Positions 1 to 9,683 of a stretch of DNA of 64,000 nt are shown here, piece by piece (position 1 is the first letter of the stretch; every line of letters starts with the position of its first letter). A model generated the notes under the pieces. The model made no database searches. It was not told the origin of the DNA and saw only the letters and a program-made list of their open reading frames with translations. The stretch comes from Chryseobacterium sp. E1. Its GTDB lineage: Bacteria; Bacteroidota; Bacteroidia; Flavobacteriales; Weeksellaceae. The position numbers were made by a program, and so were the translations under genes. The DNA lies in the NCBI GenBank assembly GCA_019203745.1, contig CP078104.1, forward strand, positions 1,328,501 through 1,392,500, in the 5' to 3' direction.

Positions 1-1691
1 CCTGAAGGAAGTGAATTGCTCAGGAAATAAGTGCATGCACAAAAAGCCAGCAACAACGGGAGTGTAATGGTCTTCTTCGTGACTGTTTTATTCAGCATCT
101 TTTCATACTTCCCGGCACCTTTGGTAAATACATTATTGAATTTGTCAAGGAAAAGGGTAACCGGAGTTTTCTTTTAGGCTTTCCGTGGTTATTTTTCAGG
201 ATCAGAGCACATAAAGCAGGTGTCAGAGTAAGGGCTACGACCCCTGACAAGATAATGGATGATGCCATAGTAATAGAAAACTGACGATAGAATACCCCAA
301 CCGGTCCGGACATAAATGCAATCGGGATAAACACCGATGCCATCACCAGGGTAATAGCGATAATCGCTCCACTGATCTCATGCATGGCTTCTTCTGTTGC
401 CTTTAAAGGTGAGAGATGTTTCTCTTCCATTTTAGCATGCACCGCTTCAATCACTACAATTGCATCATCTACTACAACCCCGATCGCCATTACCAATGCA
501 AAGAGCGAGATCATATTCAGTGTAATTCCGAAGGCAGACATCACCGCAAAAGTTCCCACCAGTGAAACCGGAACCGCAAGTGCCGGAATGAGTGTTGAAC
601 GCCAGTCTCCAAGGAAAAGAAATACAACAATAGCTACCAATATGAAAGCTTCAAACAACGTATGAATTACTTTCTCCATAGAAGCATCCAGGAATCTGGA
701 AACGTCATAACTGATATCATAATGCATTCCTTTCGGGAAATTATTTTTTCAAGGTCTTTCATCAATGCTTTTACGTTTTTGATAACATCACTTGCATTGG
801 ATCCGTAAGACTGTTTTACCGTAATTGCGGCAGAAGGTTTACCATTCAAAGTAGAATAAATATCATACATTGAACTCCCGAATTCTATATCTGCAACATC
901 TTTCAGTCTTACAGATTCACCATCTGGTTTGGCTTTTAAAATAATATTCCCGTAATCTTTTTCATTATTAAAACGTCCCGGATATTTCAGAACATATTCG
1001 AAAGACTGTGAACGTTTCCCTGAGCTCTCCCTGTTTTTCCCGGAGAGGCTTCCAGACTTTGCTCGTTGAGCGATTCCATCACTTCATCTGCGGAAATGTT
1101 ATAGGCGGTCAGACGGTCAGGCTTAAGCCAGATACGCATTGCATATTCACGGGTTCCGAGGATATCGGCAAAACCGACTCCGCTTACCCTTCTCAGCTCA
1201 GACATTACATTAATATCTGCATAGTTGAAAAGGAACTTCTGGTCAGCCTTCGGATCGTCACTGTACAGGTTGATGTACATCAGCATATTGGGTTCTTCAC
1301 GGGTAATTTTCACCCCTTCACGTACTACCAGAGGTGGCAGTTTGTTCACTACTGAAGATACACGGTTCTGCACGTTTACAGCTGCCACATTGGGATCCGT
1401 CCCCAGGTCAAATACGATCTGAATAGACGCTTCCCCGTCGTTTCCGGCATCTGAGGTCATATATTTCATCCCGGGAACACCGTTAAGTCCTCTTTCCAAC
1501 GGGATCACTACGGATTTGATTAATAATTCGTTGTTGGCTCCGGGATATTCTGCTGTAATATTTACTTTGGGCGGAGAAATGGAAGGGAACTGAGTCACCG
1601 GAAGTTTTACCAATGACAGGATCCCTAAAAACACAATAATCAGTGAGATTACTATAGACAGAACTGGTCTGCGAATGAATTTCTTAAACAT
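1..1691 (-). CDS. RND-family efflux pump inner-membrane subunit (AcrB/MexB-like), 3' end outside window, frameshifted
   Basis: This is the proton-driven inner-membrane subunit of a tripartite hydrophobe/amphiphile exporter of the HAE-1 RND family. The N-terminus starts with FKKFIRRPVLSIVISLII, the typical first transmembrane helix, followed by a porter domain with LPVTQFPSISPP and NVQNRVSSVVNKLP. Further on come the helices carrying the GDWRST stretch and the VVDDAIVVIE motif of TM4, which holds the proton-relay aspartates. The reading frame changes near 1010, 750 and 170, each without loss of family similarity, so the gene is probably intact in the cell. It begins 21 bases after the stop of the adaptor gene upstream, so the two form an operon; an outer-membrane factor may follow beyond position 1. 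The start ATG at 1691 is the family start. The substrate cannot be told from sequence. Confidence 0.93.
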
Positions 1692-1712
1692 ACTTCTTCA
1701 CTTTAGAGTCCA

Positions 1713-2797
1713 TTACTCTGCTTTTAATTTCAATGACTGGAGAACCTTTTCGGGATTCTGGAATTTTGTTTTGATCTTCTGATCATCTTTCACTTTCTGA
1801 ACACCTTCCAGAAGGATCTGATCTCCTTTTGAAATTCCGGAACTTACCACATATAAATCCGGAAGTTCATAAGCAATTTTAATATTTCTGGATTTGGCTG
1901 TTCCGTTTTTATCGATCACAAATACATATTTCTGATCCTGGATTTCATAGGTCGCTTTCTGTGGAATGATCAGTGCGTTATGCACCGGCATAGACATCTG
2001 TACTTTCCCTGTTTCACCGTTTCTCAGGAGTTTATCCGGATTAGGAAATTTAGCCCTGAAAGCAATATTTCCGGTCTCATTATCAAATTCTCCTTCAATG
2101 GTCTGGATTTCTCCTTTTTGTGAATAGATTTCCCCGTTTGCCGTAATCAGAGCTACCTGATTGCTTCCTCTGTCTGCTGCATGAGTCTGATACGTTAAAT
2201 ATTCCGGTTCCGAAACATTGAAATAGGTATAGATGCTTGTATTATCTGACAAGGAGGTCAGCAAATCTCCTTCATCCACAAGGCTTCCCAGTTTCAGAGG
2301 AATTCGGTTGATGATACCGGAAAACGGCGCTTTGATGTCTGTAAACGACAAATGGATCTGGGCAAGTTTCATCTCTGCGTTGGCAGCATCCAGTTTGGCT
2401 TTCGCCATTGCTTTTTCATTTTTAGAAACAATATTGTTCCCGGCCAGTGTACTTGCATTTTTCAGTTCAATAGAAGCCTGTTCCACTTCTGCTTTTGCTT
2501 TCAATAATTCTGCCTGGTATAGTTTAGGCATAATTCTGAATAAGGTCTGCCCTGCCTGCACATACTGTCCTTCATCCACGAAGATCTTCTCAAGAAACCC
2601 TTTTTCCTGGGCTCTGACTTCAATGTTTTTTACAGACTGGATCTGTGCAACGTATTCTTTGTTGATCACAGTATCCATCACTACAGGAGATGTCACCGGA
2701 TATACCGTAACTTCTTCTTTTTCTTCTTTTTCTTATTGCAGCCTACTGCCAACAGAAGGGCACTCAGCGCAATTCCCGAAGCAACTCTTTTTATCAT
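1713..2797 (-). CDS. RND efflux periplasmic adaptor (membrane fusion lipoprotein), frameshift near start
   Basis: This is the periplasmic adaptor (AcrA/MexA family) that bridges the RND pump to an outer-membrane channel. The start at 2797 gives a lipoprotein signal peptide ending in AVGC, followed by a run of seven or eight lysines. The frame is lost inside the A/G-rich lysine run (about 2715-2735) and recovers at VYPVTSPVVMD. The rest shows the usual order: a beta-hairpin and lipoyl part (EVRAQEKGFLEKIFVDEGQYV), an alpha-helical hairpin rich in Ala/Lys/Glu, then ITDIKAPFSGIINR-like lipoyl closure and beta-barrel domains. About 360 residues is normal for the family. A GTG at 2696 could be called as the start by software but would remove the signal peptide. 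It is the first gene of the two-gene pump operon. Confidence 0.9.
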
Positions 2798-2937
2798 AAT
2801 TCTAGAGTTTATATAAATCGTTAATGTTTTGATTGGAAATGGTAATAGTGAGAATAGCGATGTAATGATTACCGGCATATACAACGCAGCGTCTTCCCAC
2901 CTGAGACCAGGCAGAAAACAACATGAAAAATGAATTT

Positions 2938-3324
2938 TTAAATTCTAATGGAACGGATCAGAATAAATCTTTTGGTAGCCAGATCATGCACAAAGCCATG
3001 AACATCCGGCTTCAGCCTTTTATAGCTTTTTAACCCAAAAATATAAACCAGTGTGAAAACCCCTGCAATAACAACAATAGCCTGCCATACATCAGACAGC
3101 TGAAAGTCATTTTCCGCAAGCTCCAGAGTGGAATTGTCTATATTATCTGCCATTTGCTGAACGGAAAGCTTTTCATAAGTCTGGTTCAGACGGTTGGCTC
3201 TTTTGGGCATATGATGAGAAACATGACCGGAATAGTCATTTCGAAGTGTTTTAACATCAAGCCTGCTTTCCACTACAAAGAGCAGAAAAAGGCCGGTTAA
3301 AAAGTATACTATAAAGTTTCTCAT
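2938..3324 (-). CDS. Small membrane protein of unknown function
   Basis: This gene encodes a 128-residue protein with two predicted membrane helices, at about residues 3-19 (IVYFLTGLFLLFVV) and 66-84 (VWQAIVVIAGVFTLVYIFG), separated by a polar segment with many Asn, Asp and His residues. I do not recognise the family. An open frame continues upstream of residue 1, but the start at 3324 is preferred because a TACATTTG box (-7 element) lies only 10 bases upstream, so the longer version would begin before the promoter. The C-terminus is short and basic. It stands alone, pointing toward the efflux operon but with no obvious link to it. Confidence 0.6.
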   Translation of the reverse strand: MRNFIVYFLTGLFLLFVVESRLDVKTLRNDYSGHVSHHMPKRANRLNQTYEKLSVQQMADNIDNSTLELAENDFQLSDVWQAIVVIAGVFTLVYIFGLKSYKRLKPDVHGFVHDLATKRFILIRSIRI

Positions 3325-3334
3325 TTTGAAGTCG

Positions 3335-3342
3335 CAAATGTA
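3335..3342 (-). promoter_or_regulatory. Bacteroidota -7 promoter element TACATTTG
   Basis: The minus strand reads TACATTTG, matching the TAnnTTTG consensus, 10 bases before the ATG at 3324. No clear -33 TTG is visible at the expected distance. The spacing implies a very short 5' leader. Confidence 0.45.
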
Positions 3343-3626
3343 CATCCGGATTATCATACTATCATAGCAGATTAACAAAATTTAACGCTTCTTTAAAATA
3401 CCTGAAATAAAGGATAAAGTTTTGAACAATTCTTCCTTTATCTAAAACAATATAACTCTCATTACTAACACCATAACAACAAAACCTTATATTCTTCAGG
3501 CTGGCCGAATTATATCCTGAAGAAGAAATTCTGTCACCAGATTGTTGCTTTTTCCGACATTCCGAACAGACATTTTGTTAAAAAAACTAAAATTTATCAT
3601 GATTCCGAAATATTAATACTGGCTTA

Positions 3627-3657
3627 TTGGCATTCTCTGATTTTTGAATTATTTTTG
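3627..3657 (+). promoter_or_regulatory. Strong Bacteroidota-type promoter (TTG-N20-TATTTTTG)
   Basis: A TTG at 3627-3629 and TATTTTTG at 3650-3657 match the -33 and -7 elements of Bacteroidota housekeeping promoters with near-ideal spacing. The only open frame just downstream is a 29-codon ORF starting at 3677, so the transcript may be a small mRNA or a small RNA. Confidence 0.55.
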
Positions 3658-3676
3658 CCGAAAATTTACACAGCAC

Positions 3677-3766
3677 ATGAACAATGAAAAAAATACAATT
3701 TACTCCCCTGAAAACAAGACGGTTAAAAATACTGTCCTGATCCTTCCAATCCTGAATTTCTTATAA
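3677..3766 (+). CDS. Possible 29-residue small protein
   Basis: An ATG 19 bases after a good promoter opens a short frame of 29 codons that ends with a hydrophobic stretch (VLILPILNFL). I recognise no family. It may be a real small protein, the start of a longer gene cut by a sequence error, or chance. The next 175 bases up to the following lipoprotein gene show no longer open frame, which argues against a truncated large gene. Confidence 0.25.
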   Translation: MNNEKNTIYSPENKTVKNTVLILPILNFL

Positions 3767-3941
3767 CAATTGTCACTTTTTGTTTCCTGAAAAATGTTGT
3801 CTAAAAAGGCTTTTTGCAACATACCTGATTAAAAAACAACGTTAGTTTATGAAAAATTAACATATATTTATTAAAAATATTCGTATTTTTATATAGTATT
3901 AACACTTTATTTCATGAAATACTTTAAAATCACTTATCACT

Positions 3942-4342
3942 ATGAAAAAATTATTAACACCAGTCCTTATAGGATTGACCATTCTCTCCTCAACAGCGTG
4001 TAAACATCCCGGAAAAGAAGCCGAGGTCATTACTACAGCTCCTGAAAATAAAGATGATATTTCCAAGAATATATACGTCGACAGCTATGGAGAAAAGATA
4101 GAAGTCACTATCAACAAGACCAAAAACACTGCTACCGTACATTTAAACGGTAAAACTTATGATCTTAAAAAAGTGATGCTTTACCAGAGTATACAGCTTC
4201 CAATGAAGAGTATCAATACTCTGAAATCAAGGGAAATATCACTTTCCTGAAGAAGAATGTAGATATGGTGCTGTTTCATCTTAAACAGGCAAAAAAGAGG
4301 CTGGCCCGGCAAAAATGGCATCGTATTAGCATAGAGTATTAA
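3942..4342 (+). CDS. Small lipoprotein, resembles MliC/PliC lysozyme-inhibitor domain, frameshifted
   Basis: This gene starts with a lipoprotein signal peptide ending in SSTAC, so the product should be anchored in a membrane facing the periplasm or surface. After a short linker the sequence runs VTINKTKNTATVHLNGKTYDL; one base appears to be missing from the A run near 4170. Reading on in the next frame gives SDALPEYTASNEEYQYSE, a GNITFLKKN stretch and a lysine-rich end. The order (NGKTYxL, then Ala-Ser-x-x-x-x-Y, then a short beta segment) resembles the membrane-bound inhibitor of C-type lysozyme, but this is an inference from a weak pattern. If a second deletion near 4295 is accepted the stop is at 4329 instead of 4342. 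It lies just upstream of a second small lipoprotein on the same strand. Confidence 0.65.
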
Positions 4343-4363
4343 CATTCGTACAAAAAAGAAATT

Positions 4364-4801
4364 ATGAAAAGTTTATATTATTATTTATCCGCTCTGGTTA
4401 TTGCTACCTTCCTGGTTGTTTCTTGTAAGCCACAAGCTGCTACCCAAAAGCCAACCACTGATATTACAGGGAAGACATGGAAATTAACTGAGCTTTACGG
4501 AAAGCCTATCAATCTGAAAAATCCTAAAAACAATCCTCATTTCAAACTGAATATGGATGGGATGAGATATGAAGGTCATGCCGGGTGTAACGGATTTGGA
4601 GGAACATTTGAGATCAAGCCTGAAATGATGAGGATTAAATTTAATCAAGGAATGTCTACCATGATGGCTTGTGAAGATCTGGAAATTGAAAACCAGTTTA
4701 CCAAAGCTGTTCTTGCAGCAGATAACTATTCTGTAAACGGGAATACACTGACTCTGAACAAAGCAAGAATGGCTCCTCTAGCTAAATTTGTTCTTGAATA
4801 A
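4364..4801 (+). CDS. META domain-containing lipoprotein (HslJ-like)
   Basis: This is an intact 145-residue lipoprotein. The signal peptide ends in VVSC, so Cys21 would be acylated. The mature part is a single META domain: TGKTWKLTELYGKPI near residue 34, MRYEGHAGCNGFGGTFEI with the hallmark GCN motif around residue 72, and MMACEDLEIENQFTKAV followed by the NTLTL strand typical of the end of the domain. Proteins of this kind, such as HslJ, are linked to envelope stress and are of uncertain biochemical function. It follows the preceding lipoprotein gene by about 20-35 bases and is followed by a strong bidirectional terminator. Confidence 0.9.
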   Translation: MKSLYYYLSALVIATFLVVSCKPQAATQKPTTDITGKTWKLTELYGKPINLKNPKNNPHFKLNMDGMRYEGHAGCNGFGGTFEIKPEMMRIKFNQGMSTMMACEDLEIENQFTKAVLAADNYSVNGNTLTLNKARMAPLAKFVLE

Positions 4802-4828
4802 ATAATTGTATCCCTTACAATAAAATAC

Positions 4829-4858
4829 AAAGACGCCTCATTTTGAAGCGTCTTTTTC
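4829..4858. terminator. Bidirectional rho-independent terminator
   Basis: AAAGACGC (4829-4836) pairs with GCGTCTTT (4848-4855) around an 11-base loop, followed by T-rich sequence on the plus strand and A-rich sequence before it. It separates the convergent META lipoprotein and SemiSWEET genes. Confidence 0.8.
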
Positions 4859-4868
4859 TATTTTTATG

Positions 4869-5126
4869 TTATTTTCTGTTATAGATTATATAGCATATCA
4901 AAAGGCTTATATTGACGAGAACGGCAAATGAGTTGGACAAAATGATCGGCAGCTCATCTTTCATAAAACCATACCATACCCATAATGAGAGTCCTGAAAT
5001 AAGGACCAAAAGCATAACCAGAGAAATATCTTCAACATTTTTTTCCCTGATCACCTTGATCAGTTGCGGAATCATTGAGATGGAAGTCAGGACTCCAGCG
5101 ATAATACCTAATACGTTCTCATTCAT
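4869..5126 (-). CDS. SemiSWEET-type small sugar transporter (PQ-loop protein)
   Basis: This intact 85-residue protein has three transmembrane helices and the PQ motif in the first helix (GVLTSISMIPQLIKVIREK), followed by a helix with SLWVWYGF and a final one with an NSFAVLVNISLL segment. That is the triple-helix bundle of bacterial SemiSWEETs, which dimerise to move sugars across the inner membrane by facilitated diffusion. The length is typical of the family. It is transcribed after the FAD oxidoreductase with a 31-base gap, and is probably in the same operon; the substrate cannot be inferred. Confidence 0.88.
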   Translation of the reverse strand: MNENVLGIIAGVLTSISMIPQLIKVIREKNVEDISLVMLLVLISGLSLWVWYGFMKDELPIILSNSFAVLVNISLLICYIIYNRK

Positions 5127-5157
5127 AAATACTAAGCCTATTTAAAAATTATACATA

Positions 5158-6190
5158 CTATTGAAATCTGCTGATAGAAACTTCTTCATGTAAAGGAATA
5201 TTTTCTTCTATAAAACGGAATAAATCTCTTGAAAAATAACATCCGTTCAAAATTCCACGAGCGCCCAATCCATTGAAAACATACAGATTGTTATGCGTAT
5301 CATGTCTTCCGATGATTGGTCTTCTGTCTTTCACTGTAGGCCTGAATCCAAAATGTACCTCTTCCACTTCAAAATCGTAAGGATAAAATTCAGAAAGCCC
5401 ATTGACCAATTGCGCTACTGCCGATTCATCAATATGATGGTGAAGCTGTTCCCTGTCATAAGTTCCCCATAAAAATACAAACCGTTTCCGGTTGGAAATA
5501 AAAAGTGTTTCTTTTTGATGGTAATATTGTCCGGGACCGGTTGAGAAAGTTTTACCCTGATATGATGTCCTTTGTTAGGATTTACAGAAATTTCCGAAAA
5601 GAACGGATTATCTTTCACCCCATTCCTTCACAAAAGATCACTTGCTTAAAAATAAGATCTTTGTAAGTTGATTCCGAAGGGTTCAGTTTTGTATAATTGA
5701 ACTTTTCTTTTATCAAATGACCGTTCTTTTCAAAATAATTGAATAAACCGGTAAAAAATCCATTAACATTAAGCCTTGCAGACTGATTGACCTTTCCTGT
5801 GAGAAAGTCGTTTTTTACTACGTTTAAACGATCGAAATTTTGGTCAAGAAAGTTAGAAAGTTCTTCATTTGCTGCTTTTTTCAGCCAGAGATTCTGCTCA
5901 TTCTCATCATGGAAAATCCTGTGAATAGGAGCATTGATCAGATAATTTTCTCCTGTATATGATTTGATTTCATTCAGACTGTCTTTAAGGAAGTCAATCT
6001 GTTCCTGTGCTTTCCAGAAAGTTGTAAATTTTTTAAGAACTACCGGATTGATAATACCGGCAGAAACCTGTGAAGCACTTTTTCTTCCTTCTGAGAAGAT
6101 TACAAACGATTTGTTATTTTTAATCAGCTGATGTGCTAAAAACAACCCTGCATACCCGTCACCTACAATAATATAATCTACATTTTTCAT
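5158..6190 (-). CDS. FAD-dependent oxidoreductase of the D-amino-acid oxidase (DAO) fold, frameshifted
   Basis: The N-terminus has a Rossmann dinucleotide-binding motif, DYIIVGDGYAGLFLAHQL (residues 4-21), with the acidic/serine pocket FSEGRKSASQVSAGIINP typical of DAO-family enzymes. The C-terminus carries FRPTVKDRRPIIGRHD and FNGLGARGILNGCYFSRDL, which correspond to the FAD-closing glycine-rich motif of the family. The frame breaks near 5615 and near 5412; after correction the protein is about 345 residues. The substrate (an amino acid or another amine) is unknown. It lies after the gld operon terminator and upstream of the SemiSWEET gene. Confidence 0.82.
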
Positions 6191-6279
6191 ATGAGAAACT
6201 TCATTTATTTAAGGTCCTATGTAATCTCCTTATCCATTGATTATTGGGCTCAATAAACAAAAGGTGATTTCATAATAAA

Positions 6280-6307
6280 AAAACCTGAGTAAAAATACTC
6301 AGGTTTT
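6280..6307 (-). terminator. Terminator of the gldKLMN operon
   Basis: AAAACCTGAGTA (6280-6291) pairs perfectly with TACTCAGGTTTT (6296-6307) around a 4-base loop, with T-rich sequence following on the minus strand. It lies about 20 bases after the gldN stop. Confidence 0.85.
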
Positions 6308-6327
6308 GTATAAATATCAAGTGAAAT

Positions 6328-7265
6328 CTAGTAATTCCACATATCATTTTCCATTTCAAGGATCTGCGCTTTGATTCTATCGCTTTCTTCCAGCTGTTCA
6401 TCAGCATTTCTAGGGATGTAGTCCTTGATAGTACCATCTCCCAGACCGCTTGAAGATTTATAGATAATAGATGAGAATCTTCTTGCATTGATGATATCAT
6501 CAAAAGACAGGTCGGCAGAAGAATTTTTTCTGTTGAAAACATAATTGTTAGCCAGAATATCTCTTGCATTTGGATAGAAGATCCAGAATAGGTCAATCAG
6601 CTCATCGTTTCCTGCAATTGGTTTTCCATCAGGACCGATCACTCCCTGTACTGCAGGATCTGGTCCCATAGCAGCAATACCAAGAGGTCTGTATTTCATC
6701 TGTCCGTCTCTCTTATCTACGAACCACATACCCATAATTTTAAGAACTTTTACTTTGTCAGTAGTGGTCTTAAATACGTCGGTATATTCTTTTTCTCTTT
6801 TTCAGTTAATTGTCTTCCTGAGTTTAAGATATCAATAGCAGCATCGTTGATTCTAACGTTCTCCAATCTTTTCTGAATTCCTTCAGGTGAAAGTTTTACT
6901 GTGAAGTTTTCGTCATCATAAACCTGCTCAATTTTTCCACTTAAAGCAGCATCTAATAACAACTGATACAGCGATCTTGTAGGAGTAGAAAGAAGCCCAT
7001 CCGGATTATCATAGTAGAATGGCTGGTTGATCTTGTCATTCATATCGATGATCTCCCAAACAAACATACTCTTCAGGATGTCTTTATCTTCAACAAATCC
7101 ATATTCAAGAGGTTTTACTGTTTTATCTATAATAGTATCACCAACTTTTTGTTTGTTTTCCTCTCTCATCTGTCTGAACTCTTCCGGAGAAGAAGCATTC
7201 AGAATAGTCTGGGAAAAAGCAAATCCCGAAACTAATACTAAAAGGGTGCTAATATATTTTTTCAT
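6328..7265 (-). CDS. gldN: Gliding motility / T9SS core protein GldN, frameshifted
   Basis: GldN (PorN family) is a periplasmic part of the ring-shaped type IX secretion core, where it associates with the GldK ring and GldM. The start at 7265 gives a signal peptide ending in FAFSQ; an upstream start would add three residues that do not belong. The mature protein contains EYGFVEDKDILKSMFVWEIIDMNDKINQPFYYD, DNFTVKLSP-like and GMWFVDKRDGQMKYRPLGIAAMGPD, all typical of the family. The frame breaks in a T-rich run near 6790 (reading ...LTEKEKEYTDVFK... across it); the corrected length is about 312 residues. It is the last gene of the gldK-L-M-N operon, 20 bases after gldM and followed by a strong terminator. 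Confidence 0.93.
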
Positions 7266-7285
7266 AATAAATTCCAATTTTAGTC

Positions 7286-8878
7286 CTATTGAACATTAAT
7301 TAATATAGGAGTAATATTTTTAATCTGTTGTCCTTCCAGACCCTGAGCTGTTGCTTTAATATCAAAAATAGAAACTACATCTCCGCTTCTTAGGTTCTTG
7401 ATCAATCCTGCAGCATCATTCAGTGAGTTACCGTGGATTAATAAAGCTGCTCTACCAGGTACTCTCACCATAAACTGAGTAACAGTAAATGATACAGGGA
7501 AATCAAAGTCAGGAATAGCTGCCTGTACAGATTGGTTCGGGATAGAAGTTGCCGGCATCGACAATACATTCTGGCCTCTCATCTGACCCTGAGGTGGCGG
7601 AACATTCTTGATTCTGTATTCAAATACCTGAGATACGGACTTACCATAAGGATCTACTCCGGATAATGTTAACTTAACAGTAGTACCGGTTGTAGGTTTT
7701 ACGATCCATTTTCCAGGTCCTGTATTTCTTACAGAAGCTCCCGGAGCTGATAATGAAAGTTTAGAGTTATCAGCACCTAAGATTGATCCTGATACCGGGT
7801 TTTCAAGCCCTCTGTACATTACATTCATCTTATCAGCAGAAAGTAATAATCCTTTTTCAAGTTTTACTTCTCTTGGTCCTGCAATTACATTATAAGTGTG
7901 TGTCCAAGGGAAGCTTTGCGGCTTACCTGAAGCGTCTGTCAATGTAATAGTACCTCCTAATTTATGTTCACCGATTCCAGCACCGGAAATAGGAATGATA
8001 CCTTTACCGTTTTCTTGTTTGCTAACTCCGGAAATACTGATCTTGTTACTGTTAGAATATGTACCTAACATTACTTTTACTTCAGCCTGTTTACCTGCCT
8101 GGATATCCGTAGGTCCTGAAACGATAGGCTCATAGCTTGTAAATTTGATGCTTGCATCTACTTTTTCCTGAAGTAATAATGCTAATGCATCAGACTGTAC
8201 GTTTCTGGCATCATTTTGGATAATTTCCAAATTAGATATTGCAGCAATTAGCGGCTGGTGATAAAATTTATTCTGGAACCAAGTCTTTTCATTCGGAGAT
8301 TTGCCTTTAGCATATTCCGCAATCAGAGACTTGTTTGCTCTTTTTACCAAATCTCTAAGCTGAGGATTGTTACCAAAAGTAGCATTGATATAATTTCTTA
8401 CATCGTCTATTTTTGCTTTCAGATCCATCGCATTTTTTGAAGGTGAATTTTCGTCTCCTTCTTTAAAGAAGTATTCAGTAGTTGCTTCGTTATTGTTAAG
8501 TGCAGCAAAATTCTCACTTACATCAATATCTTTTCCTGTTTTAGGATCTTTATCGTGGAACTCAGATTGTTTTTTCAACAAATCTTTGATATCCTGTGCC
8601 GATTTTACCAATACATCAATTTTGGATTTCAGGACTTTATAGTCTTCCCAAGGTTTTGAATAAGTATCCGGAACCTGCTGAGCTTTTGCTTCCAGCGTTT
8701 TTTCAAAGATTTTTTCGTTCTTTCTCTCTGTTAAAGTTCTTGTTTCATTTAATGCTCTGGTAGAGTCATAGTATGATCTGATGATTTCTGCATCAATGTT
8801 GAGGGCCATCATTGCGATGAACACCAGATACATCAGGTTGATCATCTTCTGACGAGGGGTCTGTTTTCCTTGTGCCAT
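7286..8878 (-). CDS. gldM: Gliding motility / T9SS motor protein GldM
   Basis: GldM (PorM) is the long periplasmic shaft of the type IX secretion motor, anchored by one inner-membrane helix. The gene is intact at 530 residues. The N-terminus MAQGKQTPRQKMINLMYLVF contains the cytoplasmic Arg9 and the single helix (about residues 13-30), where NIDAEII follows. The large C-terminal part is rich in short beta segments and has the D1-D4 domain layout of known GldM proteins, with PVSFTVTQFMVRVPGRAALLIHGNSL near the end. With GldL it forms the proton-powered motor. It lies 52 bases after gldL and 20 bases before gldN. Confidence 0.96.
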   Translation of the reverse strand: MAQGKQTPRQKMINLMYLVFIAMMALNIDAEIIRSYYDSTRALNETRTLTERKNEKIFEKTLEAKAQQVPDTYSKPWEDYKVLKSKIDVLVKSAQDIKDLLKKQSEFHDKDPKTGKDIDVSENFAALNNNEATTEYFFKEGDENSPSKNAMDLKAKIDDVRNYINATFGNNPQLRDLVKRANKSLIAEYAKGKSPNEKTWFQNKFYHQPLIAAISNLEIIQNDARNVQSDALALLLQEKVDASIKFTSYEPIVSGPTDIQAGKQAEVKVMLGTYSNSNKISISGVSKQENGKGIIPISGAGIGEHKLGGTITLTDASGKPQSFPWTHTYNVIAGPREVKLEKGLLLSADKMNVMYRGLENPVSGSILGADNSKLSLSAPGASVRNTGPGKWIVKPTTGTTVKLTLSGVDPYGKSVSQVFEYRIKNVPPPQGQMRGQNVLSMPATSIPNQSVQAAIPDFDFPVSFTVTQFMVRVPGRAALLIHGNSLNDAAGLIKNLRSGDVVSIFDIKATAQGLEGQQIKNITPILINVQ

Positions 8879-8930
8879 TCTCTTTTCTTTGTTTTTTGAT
8901 TAAGTAGTTAAATTTAGAAATGGTTAGGAA

Positions 8931-9623
8931 TTAAGACTTCATCGCAGTTAGCATACCACCATAAACTCTATTTAAGTTATTAAGATTAGATGTTAAACCT
9001 TGTAGCTCTTGATTGAATTTCTCAGACTGCTCAGCAGATTTCTGCATATCTGCTACATATTTGTTAGCATATTCAGACTGTTTTTTACCATTCTCAAGTT
9101 GCATTGCATATAAAGCGTTCATACTTTCCATATGCTGAGCAGCTTTGTTTAATTGCTCATTATATTTATGAGTAGAAGCAGATACGTCAACAGTTTGGTT
9201 GATCTGATCAACTGAGCTTGAAAATTTATTGATACCTGTTCTCAGACTTTCGAATAACTGAACGTCTAATTTTGCATCTTTAAGCATTTGATCTAATTTA
9301 TTAGAAAGAGAGTTTTCTAATTCAGCAAACTGTGCATTAGTATTTTTAGTGGATACATTAGAATGCAATGGATTTGGGTTCGCATGCTTATCTAATAGTT
9401 CAGGATAAACATTTTCCCATGCATAAGACTCTTCAGTTTTTGGAGGGTCGAATGCGAAAATGATAAAGATAATAGCTTCAGTAATAAGCCCTACAGTAAG
9501 AGCGATATTACCATTAATTGGTCCCAGAGTAATGTGAGTAATTTTAAGCCAAGCTCCAAGAATTACAATTGCAGCACCGAATGAATAGAAGAAATTCATC
9601 CAAGCATCTTTAGTCTTAAACAT
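8931..9623 (-). CDS. gldL: Gliding motility / T9SS motor protein GldL
   Basis: GldL (PorL) forms the inner-membrane pentamer of the type IX secretion motor. The intact 230-residue sequence has two transmembrane helices (about 9-26 and 38-56) with Lys27 and, in the second helix, Glu49 (GLITEAIIFIIF), the residue known to be critical for proton-driven function in flavobacterial GldL. The remainder is a long cytoplasmic region rich in Gln, Asn and Leu with coiled-coil character (SNKLDQMLKDAKLDVQLFESL). It follows gldK by 60 bases and precedes gldM by 52. Confidence 0.96.
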   Translation of the reverse strand: MFKTKDAWMNFFYSFGAAIVILGAWLKITHITLGPINGNIALTVGLITEAIIFIIFAFDPPKTEESYAWENVYPELLDKHANPNPLHSNVSTKNTNAQFAELENSLSNKLDQMLKDAKLDVQLFESLRTGINKFSSSVDQINQTVDVSASTHKYNEQLNKAAQHMESMNALYAMQLENGKKQSEYANKYVADMQKSAEQSEKFNQELQGLTSNLNNLNRVYGGMLTAMKS

Positions 9624-9683
9624 ATTGAGTTAGTTTTTTTAATGTTAAATAAAATTGTATTGAAAATAATTGTTTTGAGTTGA

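Noticed and set aside
384..665. Plus-strand open frame opposite the RND pump gene
   Set aside because: It lies wholly within a strongly recognised RND gene on the other strand and has no family signature; it is an antisense shadow.
2693..2884. Separate small gene upstream of the adaptor protein
   Set aside because: The frame is the true N-terminus of the adaptor (lipobox AVGC at 2797 onward) plus a non-coding upstream extension; the lysine run frameshift splits it.
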